A program made the position numbers and the translations under genes. A model generated the notes under the pieces. That model saw only the letters and a program-made list of their open reading frames with translations. It searched no databases and had not been told where the DNA came from. Shown here piece after piece: positions 9,821-19,640 of a stretch of DNA of 64,000 bases. Numbering within the stretch: the stretch's first letter is position 1; each line of letters begins with the position of its first letter. Source of the stretch: Bradyrhizobium sp. PSBB068 (lineage in GTDB: Bacteria > Pseudomonadota > Alphaproteobacteria > Rhizobiales > Xanthobacteraceae); NCBI GenBank assembly GCA_016839165.1, contig CP069300.1:2728001-2792000 (forward strand). The letters are read 5' to 3'.

Positions 9821-9930
9821 TCGTCATTCCGGGGCTCGCCGTAGGCGAGAACCCGGAATCCGTTGGGACGCAGGTTCTGTGGATGAATGGATTCCGGGCT
9901 CGCGCCAGGAGGTGCGCCCCGGAATGACGA
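9821..9930. repeat. large intergenic inverted repeat (REP-like)
   Basis: The outer arms are CGTCATTCCGGGGC at the left and its complement GCCCCGGAATGACG at the right. Inner arms are ACCCGGAATCC and GGATTCCGGGC. The whole can fold as one long imperfect hairpin of about 110 bases. Elements with these words are scattered between genes in Bradyrhizobium. No coding capacity is evident. Confidence 0.75.
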
Positions 9931-10059
9931 AGGAATGGATTGGCCTCCTGCCGCTGAGTTGCCCGACGAGGCAATTGAGTGGAAACGCGTCAAGTCCCCA
10001 CGCGTAAAATATTTCGCTTTATCAGAAGTGCAACTTAGTGTACGGTCTGCTCGTCTCAC

Positions 10060-10450
10060 CCGATCGAGGGGCGCTTCGCGATCGTCACGAACGCGGGTCG
10101 AGATGCGGTGGACGCCGAATGCGCAACTGACGAGTGCGCATGAGGCGGACGGTGAAGTCGTGTGGTCCTGACGCCCTCATGGCAGGTGTCTCTTCACATC
10201 GCGCGGTGCGCGTGGCGAAGACGGTGACAACAAAGCCTGGTCTCGCCGGGGAGAGCACGTATAAGCCGCAGCCCATCGCGCAGGGAAAGCCGGGTTGTTT
10301 CCGGTTACACCTGTGGTCCTACCCCCGAGCTTCTACCCATTTGCTCGGGGCCCATGGGTGCGATCGGCACCCGGCTTTCCCTGCGCCCTCTGCTCAATTG
10401 AGGGCGAAACGACGAGCAAAACCTCGGGCAAATCATGTCGCGAGAACGCG
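10060..10450. repeat. ~400-base dispersed intergenic element
   Basis: A non-coding stretch containing the words GCGATCGTCACGAACGCG, GACGGTGAAGTCGTGTGGTC, GGTCTCGCCGGGGAGAGCAC and CACCCGGCTTTCCCTGCGC. From memory, these recur in this order in many Bradyrhizobium intergenic regions, where they are often mis-called as Arg-rich small proteins. The boundaries are approximate. It abuts the 3' end of the dehalogenase gene. The family assignment rests on recall rather than a search. Confidence 0.6.
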
Positions 10451-10464
10451 GATATTTGTGCGCT

Positions 10465-11352
10465 TCAGCGCATCGGACCAAAGCTCTTCAGCGCCTCCAC
10501 GACGATGACTTCGCCAGCTTCCTGCACGAAATGTCCGGCATCGGGCAGTTCGAGCGGCGGCGGACAGTTTCGGATCACCTGCCGCAGCCCGTTCATCACC
10601 GGCGGCCCGAGCACCGGGTCCTTCATACCGACCGCCATGAAGCTCTGTCCGCTCCACTGCTGCGACCAGAAGTCCCGCGCGCGCCGGGACAGCGCCGCGC
10701 CGCCGGCATCGGGCCGGTCCGGCACCAGGTTGGGAAAGCGTCGGACGCCGGCCTTGTACCGCTGGTCCGGATAGGGGGCGGCATAGGCGGCGGCCTGCTT
10801 GTCTGCGAGACCGGGGACTGCGCGCTGCATCAACGCCGCGATGTCCATGTCCGGGCTGCGATTGGAGAAGGCCCGCCACGCAAGAAAGCCCTCGCCGAGC
10901 GGCGCGTCGCCGGTGCCGAGCATCGTATTCATCACCAGCAGTCGATCGAAGCGATCCGCCATGTCCATCGGTATCGTTAGTCCGATCAGCCCTCCCCAAT
11001 CCTGGCACACCAGCATGACGCGGCGCAGGTCGAGCGCCTCGATCAAGGACATCACCGAGGATCGATGGAAATCGAAGGTGTAGACGTCTTCGTCGACGGG
11101 CTTGTCGGAGCGGCCGAAGCCGAACAAGTCCGGCGCCAGGACGCGCAAGCCCGCGGCCAGAAACGCCGGGATCATGTTGCGATAGAGGTAGGCCCAGGTC
11201 GGCTGGCCGTGCAGACAGAGCGCCACCGGGGCGGTCTTCGGTCCCTCGTCGAGATAGTGCATACGCAGCGCGCCGATCTCCACGTAGCGCGGCGCGAAGG
11301 CAAATCCGGGAAGTTCGGCGAAGCGCTCGTCCGGTGTTCGAAGCAGCTGCAT
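10465..11352 (-). CDS. haloalkane dehalogenase (DhlA/DhmA-type alpha/beta hydrolase)
   Basis: A 295-residue alpha/beta hydrolase with the haloalkane dehalogenase layout. Residues 48-53 (HGQPTW) form the oxyanion/halide site. The nucleophile is Asp118 in the elbow CQDWGG, with the halide-binding Trp119 beside it. Asp245 (GMKDP) and His274 (DAGHFVQE) complete the triad. The cap domain lies between about residues 150 and 230. The position of the acidic residue after beta-7 fits subfamily I. Hydrolysis of a carbon-halogen bond is the family reaction, but the natural substrate is unknown. An AGGGAG ribosome site precedes the ATG. It is divergent from an enoyl-CoA hydratase. Confidence 0.87.
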   Translation of the reverse strand: MQLLRTPDERFAELPGFAFAPRYVEIGALRMHYLDEGPKTAPVALCLHGQPTWAYLYRNMIPAFLAAGLRVLAPDLFGFGRSDKPVDEDVYTFDFHRSSVMSLIEALDLRRVMLVCQDWGGLIGLTIPMDMADRFDRLLVMNTMLGTGDAPLGEGFLAWRAFSNRSPDMDIAALMQRAVPGLADKQAAAYAAPYPDQRYKAGVRRFPNLVPDRPDAGGAALSRRARDFWSQQWSGQSFMAVGMKDPVLGPPVMNGLRQVIRNCPPPLELPDAGHFVQEAGEVIVVEALKSFGPMR

Positions 11353-11395
11353 GTGTCTCCCTTTCTACTCGACGTTCGGTCGCGTGAGCTTTCCC

Positions 11396-11420
11396 ATGAT
11401 AGTCTATCATAAGTCATGAT
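11396..11420. promoter_or_regulatory. palindromic operator between divergent genes
   Basis: The sequence ATGATAGTCTATCAT (11396-11410) is a perfect palindrome around a central T. The adjoining ATCAT-AAGTC-ATGAT (11406-11420) shares an arm with it. They lie in the 85-base gap between the dehalogenase and enoyl-CoA hydratase genes, a standard place for a TetR/MarR-type repressor to control both promoters. No regulator gene is adjacent. Confidence 0.6.
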
Positions 11421-11437
11421 GGCCAATCGGAGATGAA

Positions 11438-12139
11438 ATGACTGTCGTCACATCAAGGACCGGCGAAACGCTGCTCTTGACCATCGATCGGCCGCCGGTC
11501 AACGCGCTCGATCTCGACGCGATCGCGTCGCTTGAGCAGGCATTTGCCGCGGCTGCCGCGGACGGCCCGGCGAACGGCGTAGTGCTCACCGGCGCCGGTC
11601 AGGTGTTCTCGGCGGGGGTCGATACGCGGGCATTTGCGCGCTACGCGCGCGAGCAGCGCCATGCCATGGTGCGCGCGATCACGCGCATGCTCGCGCGCCT
11701 GCTGGCGATTCCTGTTCCCGTCGTGGCGGCAGTCAATGGCCATGCGCTAGGCGGCGGCTTCGTGCTCATGCTGGGATGCGACTATCGTCTCGCGGTCGAC
11801 AGCGCGGCCGCAAAGCTCGGCATGACCGAGGCGCAGGCCGGCATCCCGTTCCCGGTGGGGCCCCTCGAAGTGATGCGCCATGAGCTTTCGCCGGAATTGT
11901 TGCGCCGTCTGACGCTGACGAGCGCCGTGCTCGACACGCGCCAGTGCCTCGATCAGCGGATCATTGATGCGGTTTGCGCGGGGGCAGACCTGCAAGCCGG
12001 ATCGATCGCTGCGGCAAGGAGCCTTGCCGCTCAGCCGGGATTTCGTACGGTGAAGCGGCAAATCCGCGGCCAGCTTGCTGCGCGCCTCGAGGAGTTGGCC
12101 TTGAGCGGGCAGGATGCGTTTCTCTCATCGTTCGACTGA
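11438..12139 (+). CDS. enoyl-CoA hydratase/isomerase family protein
   Basis: A 233-residue crotonase-fold protein. Visible are the acyl-CoA oxyanion-hole segments (GAGQVFSAGVDTRAFA and NGHALGGGFVLMLGCDYRLA) and a Glu/Gln-rich helix (GMTEAQAGIPFPVGPLEVMRHEL). It lacks a convincing pair of catalytic Glu residues of classic hydratases, so isomerase, dehalogenase or hydrolase activity is possible. It is divergent from a haloalkane dehalogenase and shares a palindromic operator with it, so it may act on products of dehalogenation (inference). Confidence 0.82.
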   Translation: MTVVTSRTGETLLLTIDRPPVNALDLDAIASLEQAFAAAAADGPANGVVLTGAGQVFSAGVDTRAFARYAREQRHAMVRAITRMLARLLAIPVPVVAAVNGHALGGGFVLMLGCDYRLAVDSAAAKLGMTEAQAGIPFPVGPLEVMRHELSPELLRRLTLTSAVLDTRQCLDQRIIDAVCAGADLQAGSIAAARSLAAQPGFRTVKRQIRGQLAARLEELALSGQDAFLSSFD

Positions 12140-12166
12140 CCAGACGCAATGCCTGCCGTGGTTCGT

Positions 12167-13144
12167 CTAGCCGATCCGCACCACCATCTTGCCGAGCGCG
12201 GCACGGGTCTGCATCGTCGTGAATGCCGCGCGGAAATCGTCGAACGCGAACACCTTGCCGACAACGGGGGGCAATCGGCCCTCGTTCAGCCACGCCGACA
12301 ATTGCGTCATCACGCGCGCCTGCGCTTCGGGCTCACGGCGCGCGATCTGGGCGGCGTCGACGCCGATAAGGATACCGCCTTTCAGGAGCGGCAGATTGAA
12401 CGGCAGAGCGGGGATCTGGCCGGCGGCAAAGCCGACCACGACATGGCGCCCATTCCAGGCGATCGAGCGGAACGCCTGCAGCGAGACCTCGCCGCCGACC
12501 GGATCGAAGATCACGTCGGGGCCATGGCCGCCGGTTGCGTCCTTCAGCGCGTCGCGCCATTCGGGCTTGGTGTAGTCGACCACGGCGTCGGCGCCGAAGC
12601 TTGCGGCGAAGTTGCGCTTCTCCTCGGTCGAGGCCGCGGCGACGACGCGCGCGCCGAGCAGCTTGCCGACCTGGATCGCGGCGACACCGGTGCCGCCGGC
12701 GGCGCCCAGCACCAGCAGCTGCTCGCCGGCTTTGAGCGCGCCGCGCTCGGCGAGCGCATACAATGCTGTGAGATAGTTGGTGCGGAAGGCAGCCGCGGCT
12801 TCCATCGACAATCCGTCCGGCATGATCTCGACGGCGGCGGGCGGCACCACGATGTGTTCGGCCAGCGCGCCCGAGCGCGCCGCGCCCATCACCCGCATGC
12901 CCGGCGCGATACCGGTGACATCGCTCGCGACCGCATCGACCACGCCTGCGAATTCAGCGCCGGGTGTGAAGGGCAGGGCATCCTTGGTCTGGTAGCGGCC
13001 CTCGACCTTCAGCCCATCGACGAAGCCGATGCTCGCGGCGTGGACCCGGACTCGGATCTGTCCGGCGGCGGGGTCAGGGGTTGCGATCTCCTTCAGCCCG
13101 ATCCGATCGATGGGTGCATATTGCTCGACGACGACCGCCTTCAT
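12167..13144 (-). CDS. quinone oxidoreductase-like MDR enzyme
   Basis: A 325-residue zinc-independent medium-chain reductase. The N-terminal GroES-like domain has VRVHAASIGFVDGLKVEGRY and TPGAEFAGVV. The Rossmann segment is VLGAAGGTGVAAIQVGKLLGARVVAAAS, and DPVGGEVSLQAFRSIAWNGRHVVVGFAAG follows. It probably reduces quinones or enones with NADPH. No structural-zinc cysteine cluster is present. A spurious 972-residue frame runs antisense through it into motB on the other strand. Confidence 0.9.
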   Translation of the reverse strand: MKAVVVEQYAPIDRIGLKEIATPDPAAGQIRVRVHAASIGFVDGLKVEGRYQTKDALPFTPGAEFAGVVDAVASDVTGIAPGMRVMGAARSGALAEHIVVPPAAVEIMPDGLSMEAAAAFRTNYLTALYALAERGALKAGEQLLVLGAAGGTGVAAIQVGKLLGARVVAAASTEEKRNFAASFGADAVVDYTKPEWRDALKDATGGHGPDVIFDPVGGEVSLQAFRSIAWNGRHVVVGFAAGQIPALPFNLPLLKGGILIGVDAAQIARREPEAQARVMTQLSAWLNEGRLPPVVGKVFAFDDFRAAFTTMQTRAALGKMVVRIG

Positions 13145-13418
13145 CCTGTCCTGCTCGCTGGTTGGTTTCCTCTGGCAGAAGCTATCTCATGTCCGTTGTT
13201 CTACGGGGAGGCCTTTTGCGCATGGCGCGGCGGCGGTCCGGGCAGAAAGCCAACATCTTCAACGACATCGCGAAATTGCCGGCGTTTACCCGTTGTTATC
13301 CCTACCAAATTCGGTAACGCGTCCTTAAGCGCATTAACGTTAGGGTTTTTCCACGCGGCCCGCCCCGGGGCTGCGCGCCGTCCAGGACAGGCGGGTTGCG
13401 TTCGCGTTGGAGTTTTTC

Positions 13419-14192
13419 ATGGATATCATGACAGGCGCCGGGCTGCTGGCCGGCATCATCGTCATCGCGGTGATGATGTTCATGGGCGGCGACCTGCACA
13501 TGTTCATTTCCGAGCATGCCATGATCATCATCTTCGGCGGTTCGATCGCGGCGACGATGATCCGCTTTCCGCTCGGCGTGATGCTGCATGGTCTGCCGCT
13601 CGGCGCCAAGTTCGCCTTCACGATGAGCCGGCTGTCGGCGCGCGACCTCGTCGAGGAGCTCGCCCGCATCGCCGAGATCGCCCGCAAGCAGGGCCCGGTC
13701 GGCCTGGAAAAGGTCGAGACCGACGAGCCGTTCCTCGCCAAGGGCATCCGCTATGTCGCCGACGGCTACGATCTCGAATTCATCCGCGACAATCTGGAAC
13801 GCGACCGCGACAATTTCCTGATGCACCTCGACGAGGGCAGCAAGATCTATCGCGCGATCGGCGACTGCGCGCCCGCGTTCGGCATGATCGGCACGCTGAT
13901 CGGCATGGTGCAGATGTTCGCCAACATGACCGACCCCTCCAAGCTCGGCCCGTTCATGGCGACCGCGTTGCTCGCGACGCTGTACGGCGCGCTGGTCGCC
14001 AACCTGTTCTGCCTGCCGATCGCCGACAAGCTGCACGGCAAGCTGCTCGACGAGGAGACCAACCGCACGCTGATCATCGACGGCATCCTGATGATCCGCG
14101 ATTCCAAGAGCCCGGCGCTGGTGCGCGAGATGCTGCTGGCCTATCTGCCGGAGAAGCATCGCCACGAGGAAGGCGAGCCGGTTCCGGCCTGA
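13419..14192 (+). CDS. motA: MotA/TolQ/ExbB-type proton channel protein
   Basis: A 257-residue protein with four likely membrane segments (about residues 4-22, 32-51, 143-165 and 175-200) and a long cytoplasmic loop between segments 2 and 3, as in MotA/PomA. The GDCAPAFGMIGTLIGMVQMF segment is the conserved third helix. The ATG at 13419 is preceded by GGAG. A TTG twelve bases earlier is possible but overlaps this site. The adjacent MotB-like gene makes a stator pair, which converts proton flux to torque or another mechanical output. No flagellar genes are in view. Confidence 0.85.
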   Translation: MDIMTGAGLLAGIIVIAVMMFMGGDLHMFISEHAMIIIFGGSIAATMIRFPLGVMLHGLPLGAKFAFTMSRLSARDLVEELARIAEIARKQGPVGLEKVETDEPFLAKGIRYVADGYDLEFIRDNLERDRDNFLMHLDEGSKIYRAIGDCAPAFGMIGTLIGMVQMFANMTDPSKLGPFMATALLATLYGALVANLFCLPIADKLHGKLLDEETNRTLIIDGILMIRDSKSPALVREMLLAYLPEKHRHEEGEPVPA

Positions 14193-14236
14193 TCGGCCGG
14201 CGCTTTCGGGAAACGCAGCCGGAAAAAAACGCGACA

Positions 14237-15067
14237 ATGGCCAAGAAAAAACGCGGCGACGCTCACGGTGGAGGTCACGGCTGGTTCGTGACCTTCGCGG
14301 ACCTGATGGGCCTGATGATGAGCTTCTTCGTGATGCTCGTCGCGTTCTCGACCATGGACAACAACAAGCTGAAGATCGTCGCGGGCTCGATGCGCGACGC
14401 CTTCGGCGTGCAGACCACTGTGCGCTACTCCGGCATCGTCGAGTCCGACGGCCTGCCGACCCGGCCGAAGCTGAAGAATGTCGAGCACATCTCGCCGGAA
14501 GATTCCTCGGCCAATCCGACGCCGGACGAAAAGGAGCGCAGCCAGCTCAACGGCGCGCGGCTGAAGATCGACCGCGAATTCGCGCTCGCCTCCGCTTCGT
14601 TGCGGCAGGCGCTGCAGGACATGCCGGAGCTGACCGAGATCTCCAAGAACATCATGTTCGAGGAGACCAAGGAGGGCCTCAACCTCGAGATCGTCGATCA
14701 GGACGGCCGCTCGATGTTCGCCGACGGTTCCAGGGAGCCGTATGAGCGCACCCGCCGGCTGATCCAGAAGCTTGCCGCGCCGTTGAAGGCGACGCCGCTG
14801 CGGGTCGCGATCGTGGGGCATACAGCCGCAGGCTTCGTGCCGGCGCGCAGCGATTACGACGCCTTCGACCTGTCCGCCGACCGCGCCAACGCGGTGCGGC
14901 AGATCCTGGAGCGGGAAGGCCTGCCGCCGTCGCACGTCTTCGCGGTTTCCGGCAAGGCAGACGGCCAGCCGCTGTTTCCCGACGATCCGACGCTGCCGGC
15001 GAACCGTCGCGTGACCATCACGTTGATGCGGGAAAATCCGCCACTGCCGCCGGATCTGAAGCCGTAG
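14237..15067 (+). CDS. motB: MotB-like stator protein with OmpA peptidoglycan-binding domain
   Basis: A 276-residue protein starting MAKKKRGDAH. One transmembrane helix (residues 18-40) carries the proton-accepting Asp22 in TFADLMGLMMSFFVML, the hallmark of MotB. A linker follows, then an OmpA/MotB domain with VAIVGHTAAG and LSADRANAVRQIL. The usual peptidoglycan-binding Asp/Arg pattern is present in DLSADRAN. The start lies 44 bases after motA. The frame extends upstream for 2 kb antisense to other genes, but that extension is not protein. Confidence 0.87.
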   Translation: MAKKKRGDAHGGGHGWFVTFADLMGLMMSFFVMLVAFSTMDNNKLKIVAGSMRDAFGVQTTVRYSGIVESDGLPTRPKLKNVEHISPEDSSANPTPDEKERSQLNGARLKIDREFALASASLRQALQDMPELTEISKNIMFEETKEGLNLEIVDQDGRSMFADGSREPYERTRRLIQKLAAPLKATPLRVAIVGHTAAGFVPARSDYDAFDLSADRANAVRQILEREGLPPSHVFAVSGKADGQPLFPDDPTLPANRRVTITLMRENPPLPPDLKP

Positions 15068-15180
15068 CCGCAAATACGATGCTACCGTCAAGCTAGCCGT
15101 GTTGGTTGGTTGACAGGCGGTACGGAAGCGTCGATAGCCGCGCGGATCAAAATCAACCGACCGGGCGTTCCAACCTCGCT

Positions 15181-17085
15181 ATGGCTGTCAGCGTCTCATC
15201 CACCGAGGCCCAGGAGGGGCGCGGCAGAGCCACCTCCAGCTTCTGGGCTCTGACGCTGGGCAGCATCGGGGTGGTGTTCGGCGACATCGGAACTTCGCCG
15301 CTCTATGCATTCCGCGAGGCGGTCGGTGGCGCCGCGCACGGCCAGCCGGTCACCCGCATCATGGTGTTGGGGGTGCTCAGCCTGATCCTGTGGGCGCTGT
15401 TCACCGTCGTCACCGCCAAATACGTGCTGCTGTTGCTACGCGCCGACAACAACGGCGAAGGCGGCACGCTCTCGCTGATGGCGCTCGGTCAGCGCGCGAT
15501 CGGGCGGCGCAGCTGGCCGCTGCTCGCGCTCGGTGTGGTCGGCGCCTCGATGTTCATCGGCGATTCCATGATCACGCCGGCGATCTCGGTGCTGTCGGCG
15601 GTCGAAGGCCTCAAGCTCGCCACGCCGCATCTCGAGCACTATGTGGTGCCGCTGACGATCCTGATCCTGGTCGTGTTGTTCTCGGTGCAGCGCACCGGCA
15701 CCGCCCGCGTCGCCTCCGCGTTCGGACCTGTGATGGTGCTGTGGTTCGCCTCGCTCGCGACGATGGGGCTGGCCCACATCATGGACGAGCCCTCGGTGCT
15801 GGCGGCGATCAATCCCTATTACGCGCTCCAGTTCCTGCTGACCCACGGCACCGTCGGCCTGGTGACGCTGGGCGCGGTGTTCCTCGCTGTGACCGGCGGC
15901 GAGGCGCTGTACGCCGATCTCGGGCATTTCGGCCGCAAGCCGATCCAGTCCGGCTGGCTGTTCTTCGTGCTGCCCTCGCTGTTGCTGAACTATTTCGGGC
16001 AGGGCGCGCTGGTGCTGTCCGATCCCGCCGCGATCGAGAACTCGTTCTACCGCATGGTGCCGGAGGTGCTGCTGCTGCCGCTGGTCGGGCTTGCCACTGC
16101 GGCGACGGTGATCGCGAGCCAGGCGGTCATCACCGGCGCCTATTCGCTGATCAGCCAAGCGGTGCAGCTCGGGCTGCTGCCGCGCTTCGAGGTCCGCTAC
16201 ACCTCGGAGACCCATGCCGGGCAGATCTATCTGCCGCGCGTCAACCGGCTGCTGCTGATCGGCGTGCTGCTGCTGGTGCTGCTGTTCCGCACCTCGAGCG
16301 GGCTCGCCTCGGCCTACGGGATCGCGGTCTCGACCACGATGGTCGCCGACGGCATCATGGGCTTCATCGTGATCTGGAAGCTGTGGAACTGGCGCGTGGC
16401 GTCGGCCGCGGCTTTGATCCTGCCGTTCGTGATCGTCGACATGACCTTCTTCAGCGCCAATCTGCTGAAGCTGTTCGAGGGCGCCTGGGTGCCGCTATTG
16501 TTCGGCGTCGTGATGGCGACGATGATCTGGACCTGGCGCCGGGGCGCTGCGATCCTGATCGCCAAGACCCGGCGCATCGAGGTGCCGCTGCGCGACCTGA
16601 TCCACAGTCTGGAGAAGCGGCCGCCGCATATCGTCAAGGGCACCGCGGTGTTCCTGACCAGCGACCCCAGCTTCGTGCCGACCGCGCTGCTGCACAATCT
16701 CAAGCACAACAAGGTGCTGCACGAGCACAACGTGATCCTGACCATCGAGACCGCGCCGACGCCGCGCGTCGACATTTCCGAGCGCGTCAACATGGAGAAG
16801 GTCAGCGACAAGTTCACCGCGGTGCGGCTGCGCTTCGGCTACATGGAATCGCCGAACGTACCGAAGGCGCTCGCGGTCGCGCGCAAGCTCGGCTGGCAGT
16901 TCGACATCATGTCGACCTCCTTCTTCGTGTCGCGCCGTTCGCTGAAGCCGTCGGCGCAGTCCGGCATGCCGCAGTGGCAGGACCACCTGTTCATCGCGAT
17001 GAGCCGCTCCGCCAACGATGCGACCGACTATTTCCAGATCCCGACCGGCCGGGTGGTTGAAGTCGGTACCCAGGTAACTATTTGA
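15181..17085 (+). CDS. kup: Kup-family potassium uptake protein, first of a tandem pair
   Basis: A 634-residue K+/H+ symporter. The N-terminal signature [22 protein letters not shown] and [19 protein letters not shown] are diagnostic of Kup. About 12 membrane helices are followed by a C-terminal cytoplasmic domain ending [27 protein letters not shown]. The ATG at 15181 was preferred over an upstream GTG/TTG-type extension because homology starts just after it. It is closely similar to the next gene. Confidence 0.93.
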   Translation: MAVSVSSTEAQEGRGRATSSFWALTLGSIGVVFGDIGTSPLYAFREAVGGAAHGQPVTRIMVLGVLSLILWALFTVVTAKYVLLLLRADNNGEGGTLSLMALGQRAIGRRSWPLLALGVVGASMFIGDSMITPAISVLSAVEGLKLATPHLEHYVVPLTILILVVLFSVQRTGTARVASAFGPVMVLWFASLATMGLAHIMDEPSVLAAINPYYALQFLLTHGTVGLVTLGAVFLAVTGGEALYADLGHFGRKPIQSGWLFFVLPSLLLNYFGQGALVLSDPAAIENSFYRMVPEVLLLPLVGLATAATVIASQAVITGAYSLISQAVQLGLLPRFEVRYTSETHAGQIYLPRVNRLLLIGVLLLVLLFRTSSGLASAYGIAVSTTMVADGIMGFIVIWKLWNWRVASAAALILPFVIVDMTFFSANLLKLFEGAWVPLLFGVVMATMIWTWRRGAAILIAKTRRIEVPLRDLIHSLEKRPPHIVKGTAVFLTSDPSFVPTALLHNLKHNKVLHEHNVILTIETAPTPRVDISERVNMEKVSDKFTAVRLRFGYMESPNVPKALAVARKLGWQFDIMSTSFFVSRRSLKPSAQSGMPQWQDHLFIAMSRSANDATDYFQIPTGRVVEVGTQVTI

Positions 17086-17120
17086 GCAAACAGCGAATTC
17101 CGGCGTTGAAAAGCCGTGAT

Positions 17121-17198
17121 CTATGCGTGATACGCATAGTGGAGGCCTGAATCCGTGCTAACCTATGCATTCCTGCCGGGAGTATAGGCCTGCATCCG
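17121..17198. repeat. hairpin and imperfect direct repeat between the two kup genes
   Basis: Positions 17121-17139 form a perfect hairpin (CTATGCGT, loop GAT, ACGCATAG). Bases 17143-17155 (AGGCCTGAATCCG) recur with one change at 17186-17198, and CTATGC recurs at 17163, so the unit is a roughly 42-base imperfect tandem repeat. It could be an operator for the second kup or a weak transcription end for the first. There is no poly-T tract, which argues against a classic terminator. Confidence 0.55.
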
Positions 17199-17239
17199 GG
17201 CATTGTGCGGTGCGGCAAAAGACAGAGGCGCAGCTTCCC

Positions 17240-19165
17240 ATGTCATCCGAGAGTGCGATCACCGCGGCGGAAACGCCCGCGGCAAATGGCCATGGCGAGG
17301 CGCATTCAACCGCCACCTTCAAGGCGCTGATGCTCGGCAGCATCGGCGTCGTCTATGGCGACATCGGCACCAGCCCGCTGTACGCGCTGCGCGAAGCCGT
17401 CGTCGCGGCGGCCGGCGGCGAGGGCGGTGTGACGATTCATGCGGTGCTCGGCGTGGTGTCGCTGATCCTGTGGGCGCTGGTCGTGGTGGTGACGCTGAAA
17501 TACGTCGTGATCCTCCTGCGCGCCGACAATAATGGCGAGGGCGGGACGCTGGCGCTGATGGCGCTGGCGCAGCGCGCGGCCACTAGAGGGGGCGCTGCCA
17601 TCGTGCTGCTCGGCATCATCAGCGGCGCGCTGTTCTACGGCGATGCCGTGATCACGCCGGCGCTCTCGGTGCTGTCCGCAATCGAAGGCATCAAGCTCGT
17701 CACCTCGACATTCGATCCCTATGTCGTCCCGCTCACGGTCGTGATCCTGGTCGCCCTGTTCGCGGTGCAGTCGCGCGGCACCGCACGCGTCGCGGCCTTC
17801 TTCGGCCCGGTGATGTGCGTCTGGTTCGCCGTGATCGCGATCGCGGCGCTGCCGCAGATCGTGCGGCATCCCGAGGTGCTCCACGCGCTCAACCCGATCC
17901 TTGCGGTGTCGTTCATGCTGCATCACGGCGTGATCGGTTTCATCACGCTCGGTGCCGTGTTCCTCGCGGTGACCGGTGCGGAGGCGCTCTATGCCGACCT
18001 CGGCCATTTCGGCAAACGCCCGATCCAGACCGCTTGGCTGTTCATCGTGCTCCCGTCGCTGGCGCTCAACTATCTCGGGCAGGGTGCGCTCTTGATCGGC
18101 GATCCCAAGGGGATCGAGAATCCGTTCTTCCTGATGTTCCCGGATTGGGCGCTGATCCCGATGGTTGCGCTCGCGACCATGGCGACCGTGATCGCGAGCC
18201 AGGCGGTCATCACCGGCGCCTATTCGCTGACCCGCCAGGCGATCCAGCTCGGCCTGTTGCCGCGGTTCGAAATCCGCCACACCTCGGAAGCGCATTCCGG
18301 CCAGATCTACATGCCGCGCATCAACCGCTTCCTGTTCATCGCGGTCATCGTGCTGGTGCTGATGTTCCGCTCGTCGAGCGCGCTGGCGTCGGCCTACGGC
18401 ATCTCGGTGACCGGCACCATGGTGGTGACGGCGATGATGGGCTTCGTGGTGATCTGGCGGGTCTGGAAATGGTCACCGATCGCCGCCGCCGCGCTGGTTG
18501 CGCCGTTCCTCTTCCTCGACATCACCTTCCTGGCCGCCAACCTGCTCAAGGTGTTCGAGGGCGGTTGGGTACCGCTGGCGCTCGGCGGGGCGATGATCGT
18601 GGTGATGTACACCTGGCGGCGCGGCAGCCGGCTGTTGTTCGAGAAGTCGCGCAAGCTTGAATTTCCGCTCGCCGATCTCGTCGCGATGCTCGAGAAGCGG
18701 CCGCCGCAGCGCGTGTCCGGCACCGCGGTGTTCCTGACCAGCGATCCCGTCAGCGCGCCGACCGCGCTGATGCACAGCCTCAAGCACTACAAGGTGCTGC
18801 ACGAGAAGAACGTCATCCTCACCATCGAGACCGCGCCGACGCCGCGCATCGATCCGTCCGAGCGGGTGCGGATGGAGCAGCTGACCGAAACCTTCTCCAA
18901 GGTGACGCTGAAATTCGGCTTCATGGAGCAACCCAACGTGCCGAAGACGCTGGCGATCGCCCGCAAGCTCGGCTGGCAGTTCGACATCATGTCGACCTCG
19001 TTCTTCCTGTCCCGCCGTGCCCTGAAGCCGGCGGCGCATTCGGGCATGCCAAGCTGGCAGGATCATCTGTTCATCGCGCTGAGCCGGTCCTCGAACGACG
19101 CCACCGACTATTTCCAGATCCCGACCGGGCGGGTGGTCGAGGTCGGTACGCAAGTCACGATCTAG
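17240..19165 (+). CDS. kup: Kup-family potassium uptake protein, second of a tandem pair
   Basis: A 641-residue Kup transporter with the same signatures as its neighbour ([43 protein letters not shown]). It has an identical last stretch of about 20 residues. The N-terminal 25 residues differ. Conservation is strongest in helices 1-3 and the C-terminal domain, indicating a tandem duplication of appreciable age. The chosen ATG at 17240 starts [13 protein letters not shown]. Rhizobia often carry several Kup copies with different pH or affinity ranges. Confidence 0.93.
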   Translation: MSSESAITAAETPAANGHGEAHSTATFKALMLGSIGVVYGDIGTSPLYALREAVVAAAGGEGGVTIHAVLGVVSLILWALVVVVTLKYVVILLRADNNGEGGTLALMALAQRAATRGGAAIVLLGIISGALFYGDAVITPALSVLSAIEGIKLVTSTFDPYVVPLTVVILVALFAVQSRGTARVAAFFGPVMCVWFAVIAIAALPQIVRHPEVLHALNPILAVSFMLHHGVIGFITLGAVFLAVTGAEALYADLGHFGKRPIQTAWLFIVLPSLALNYLGQGALLIGDPKGIENPFFLMFPDWALIPMVALATMATVIASQAVITGAYSLTRQAIQLGLLPRFEIRHTSEAHSGQIYMPRINRFLFIAVIVLVLMFRSSSALASAYGISVTGTMVVTAMMGFVVIWRVWKWSPIAAAALVAPFLFLDITFLAANLLKVFEGGWVPLALGGAMIVVMYTWRRGSRLLFEKSRKLEFPLADLVAMLEKRPPQRVSGTAVFLTSDPVSAPTALMHSLKHYKVLHEKNVILTIETAPTPRIDPSERVRMEQLTETFSKVTLKFGFMEQPNVPKTLAIARKLGWQFDIMSTSFFLSRRALKPAAHSGMPSWQDHLFIALSRSSNDATDYFQIPTGRVVEVGTQVTI

Positions 19166-19302
19166 GGGGCACGACCCGGCATTTCCGCGCGACATCTAAC
19201 CCGTTTCGGGCGCTTGATTTTCTCGACGCAAGGGGCGAGTTTGCGGCCCGGACCGGCGAGCCGCGCGACGCTCGCCAATCGGATAGTCGGGAGGATATTT
19301 CC

Positions 19303-19632
19303 GTGGCGGACCACAAGGTGGAAGATTTGTTTCCGGACGAGGTGTCGAAGGGCATAGCGGAGGGCCGCTATCTCCTGGTCGACGTCCGCGAGCCCAATGA
19401 GGTTGCCGTCGAGGCCTATCCCGATGGCGCCGTGGTGCCGCTGTCGACGTTCGATCCGGCGGCGATTCCCGATCCGCAAGGCAAGCAGGTGGTGTTCGCA
19501 TGCCGCTCCGGCAAGCGCTCGGTGACCGCCTCGCTGGCTGCCCAGGCTGCAGGTCTGCCCTATGACAAGCATCTGGCGGGCGGCATCATCGGCTGGAAGG
19601 CGGCGGGCCTGCCGACCAAAACGGGCGGCTGA
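19303..19632 (+). CDS. rhodanese-like sulfurtransferase
   Basis: A 109-residue single rhodanese domain. The start is GTG at 19303 behind a GGGAGGA ribosome site. Conserved parts are LLVDVREPNE and the active-site loop VVFACRSGKRS with the catalytic Cys. The six-residue loop fits thiosulfate/GlpE-like enzymes. The following aminotransferase starts eight bases after its stop, so they are probably co-transcribed. Confidence 0.9.
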   Translation: MADHKVEDLFPDEVSKGIAEGRYLLVDVREPNEVAVEAYPDGAVVPLSTFDPAAIPDPQGKQVVFACRSGKRSVTASLAAQAAGLPYDKHLAGGIIGWKAAGLPTKTGG

Positions 19633-19640
19633 TCCCCGAC

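Noticed and set aside
10134..10508. Small Arg-rich frames on the plus strand near the dehalogenase
   Set aside because: They fall in the dispersed ~400-base intergenic element, in which I remember similar frames being mis-annotated in Bradyrhizobium.
12149..14236. A 972-codon open frame running from 12149 to 15067
   Set aside because: Only the part from 14237 is protein-like (motB). The rest lies antisense to the quinone oxidoreductase and out of frame over motA, and is Arg/Ala/Gly-rich.
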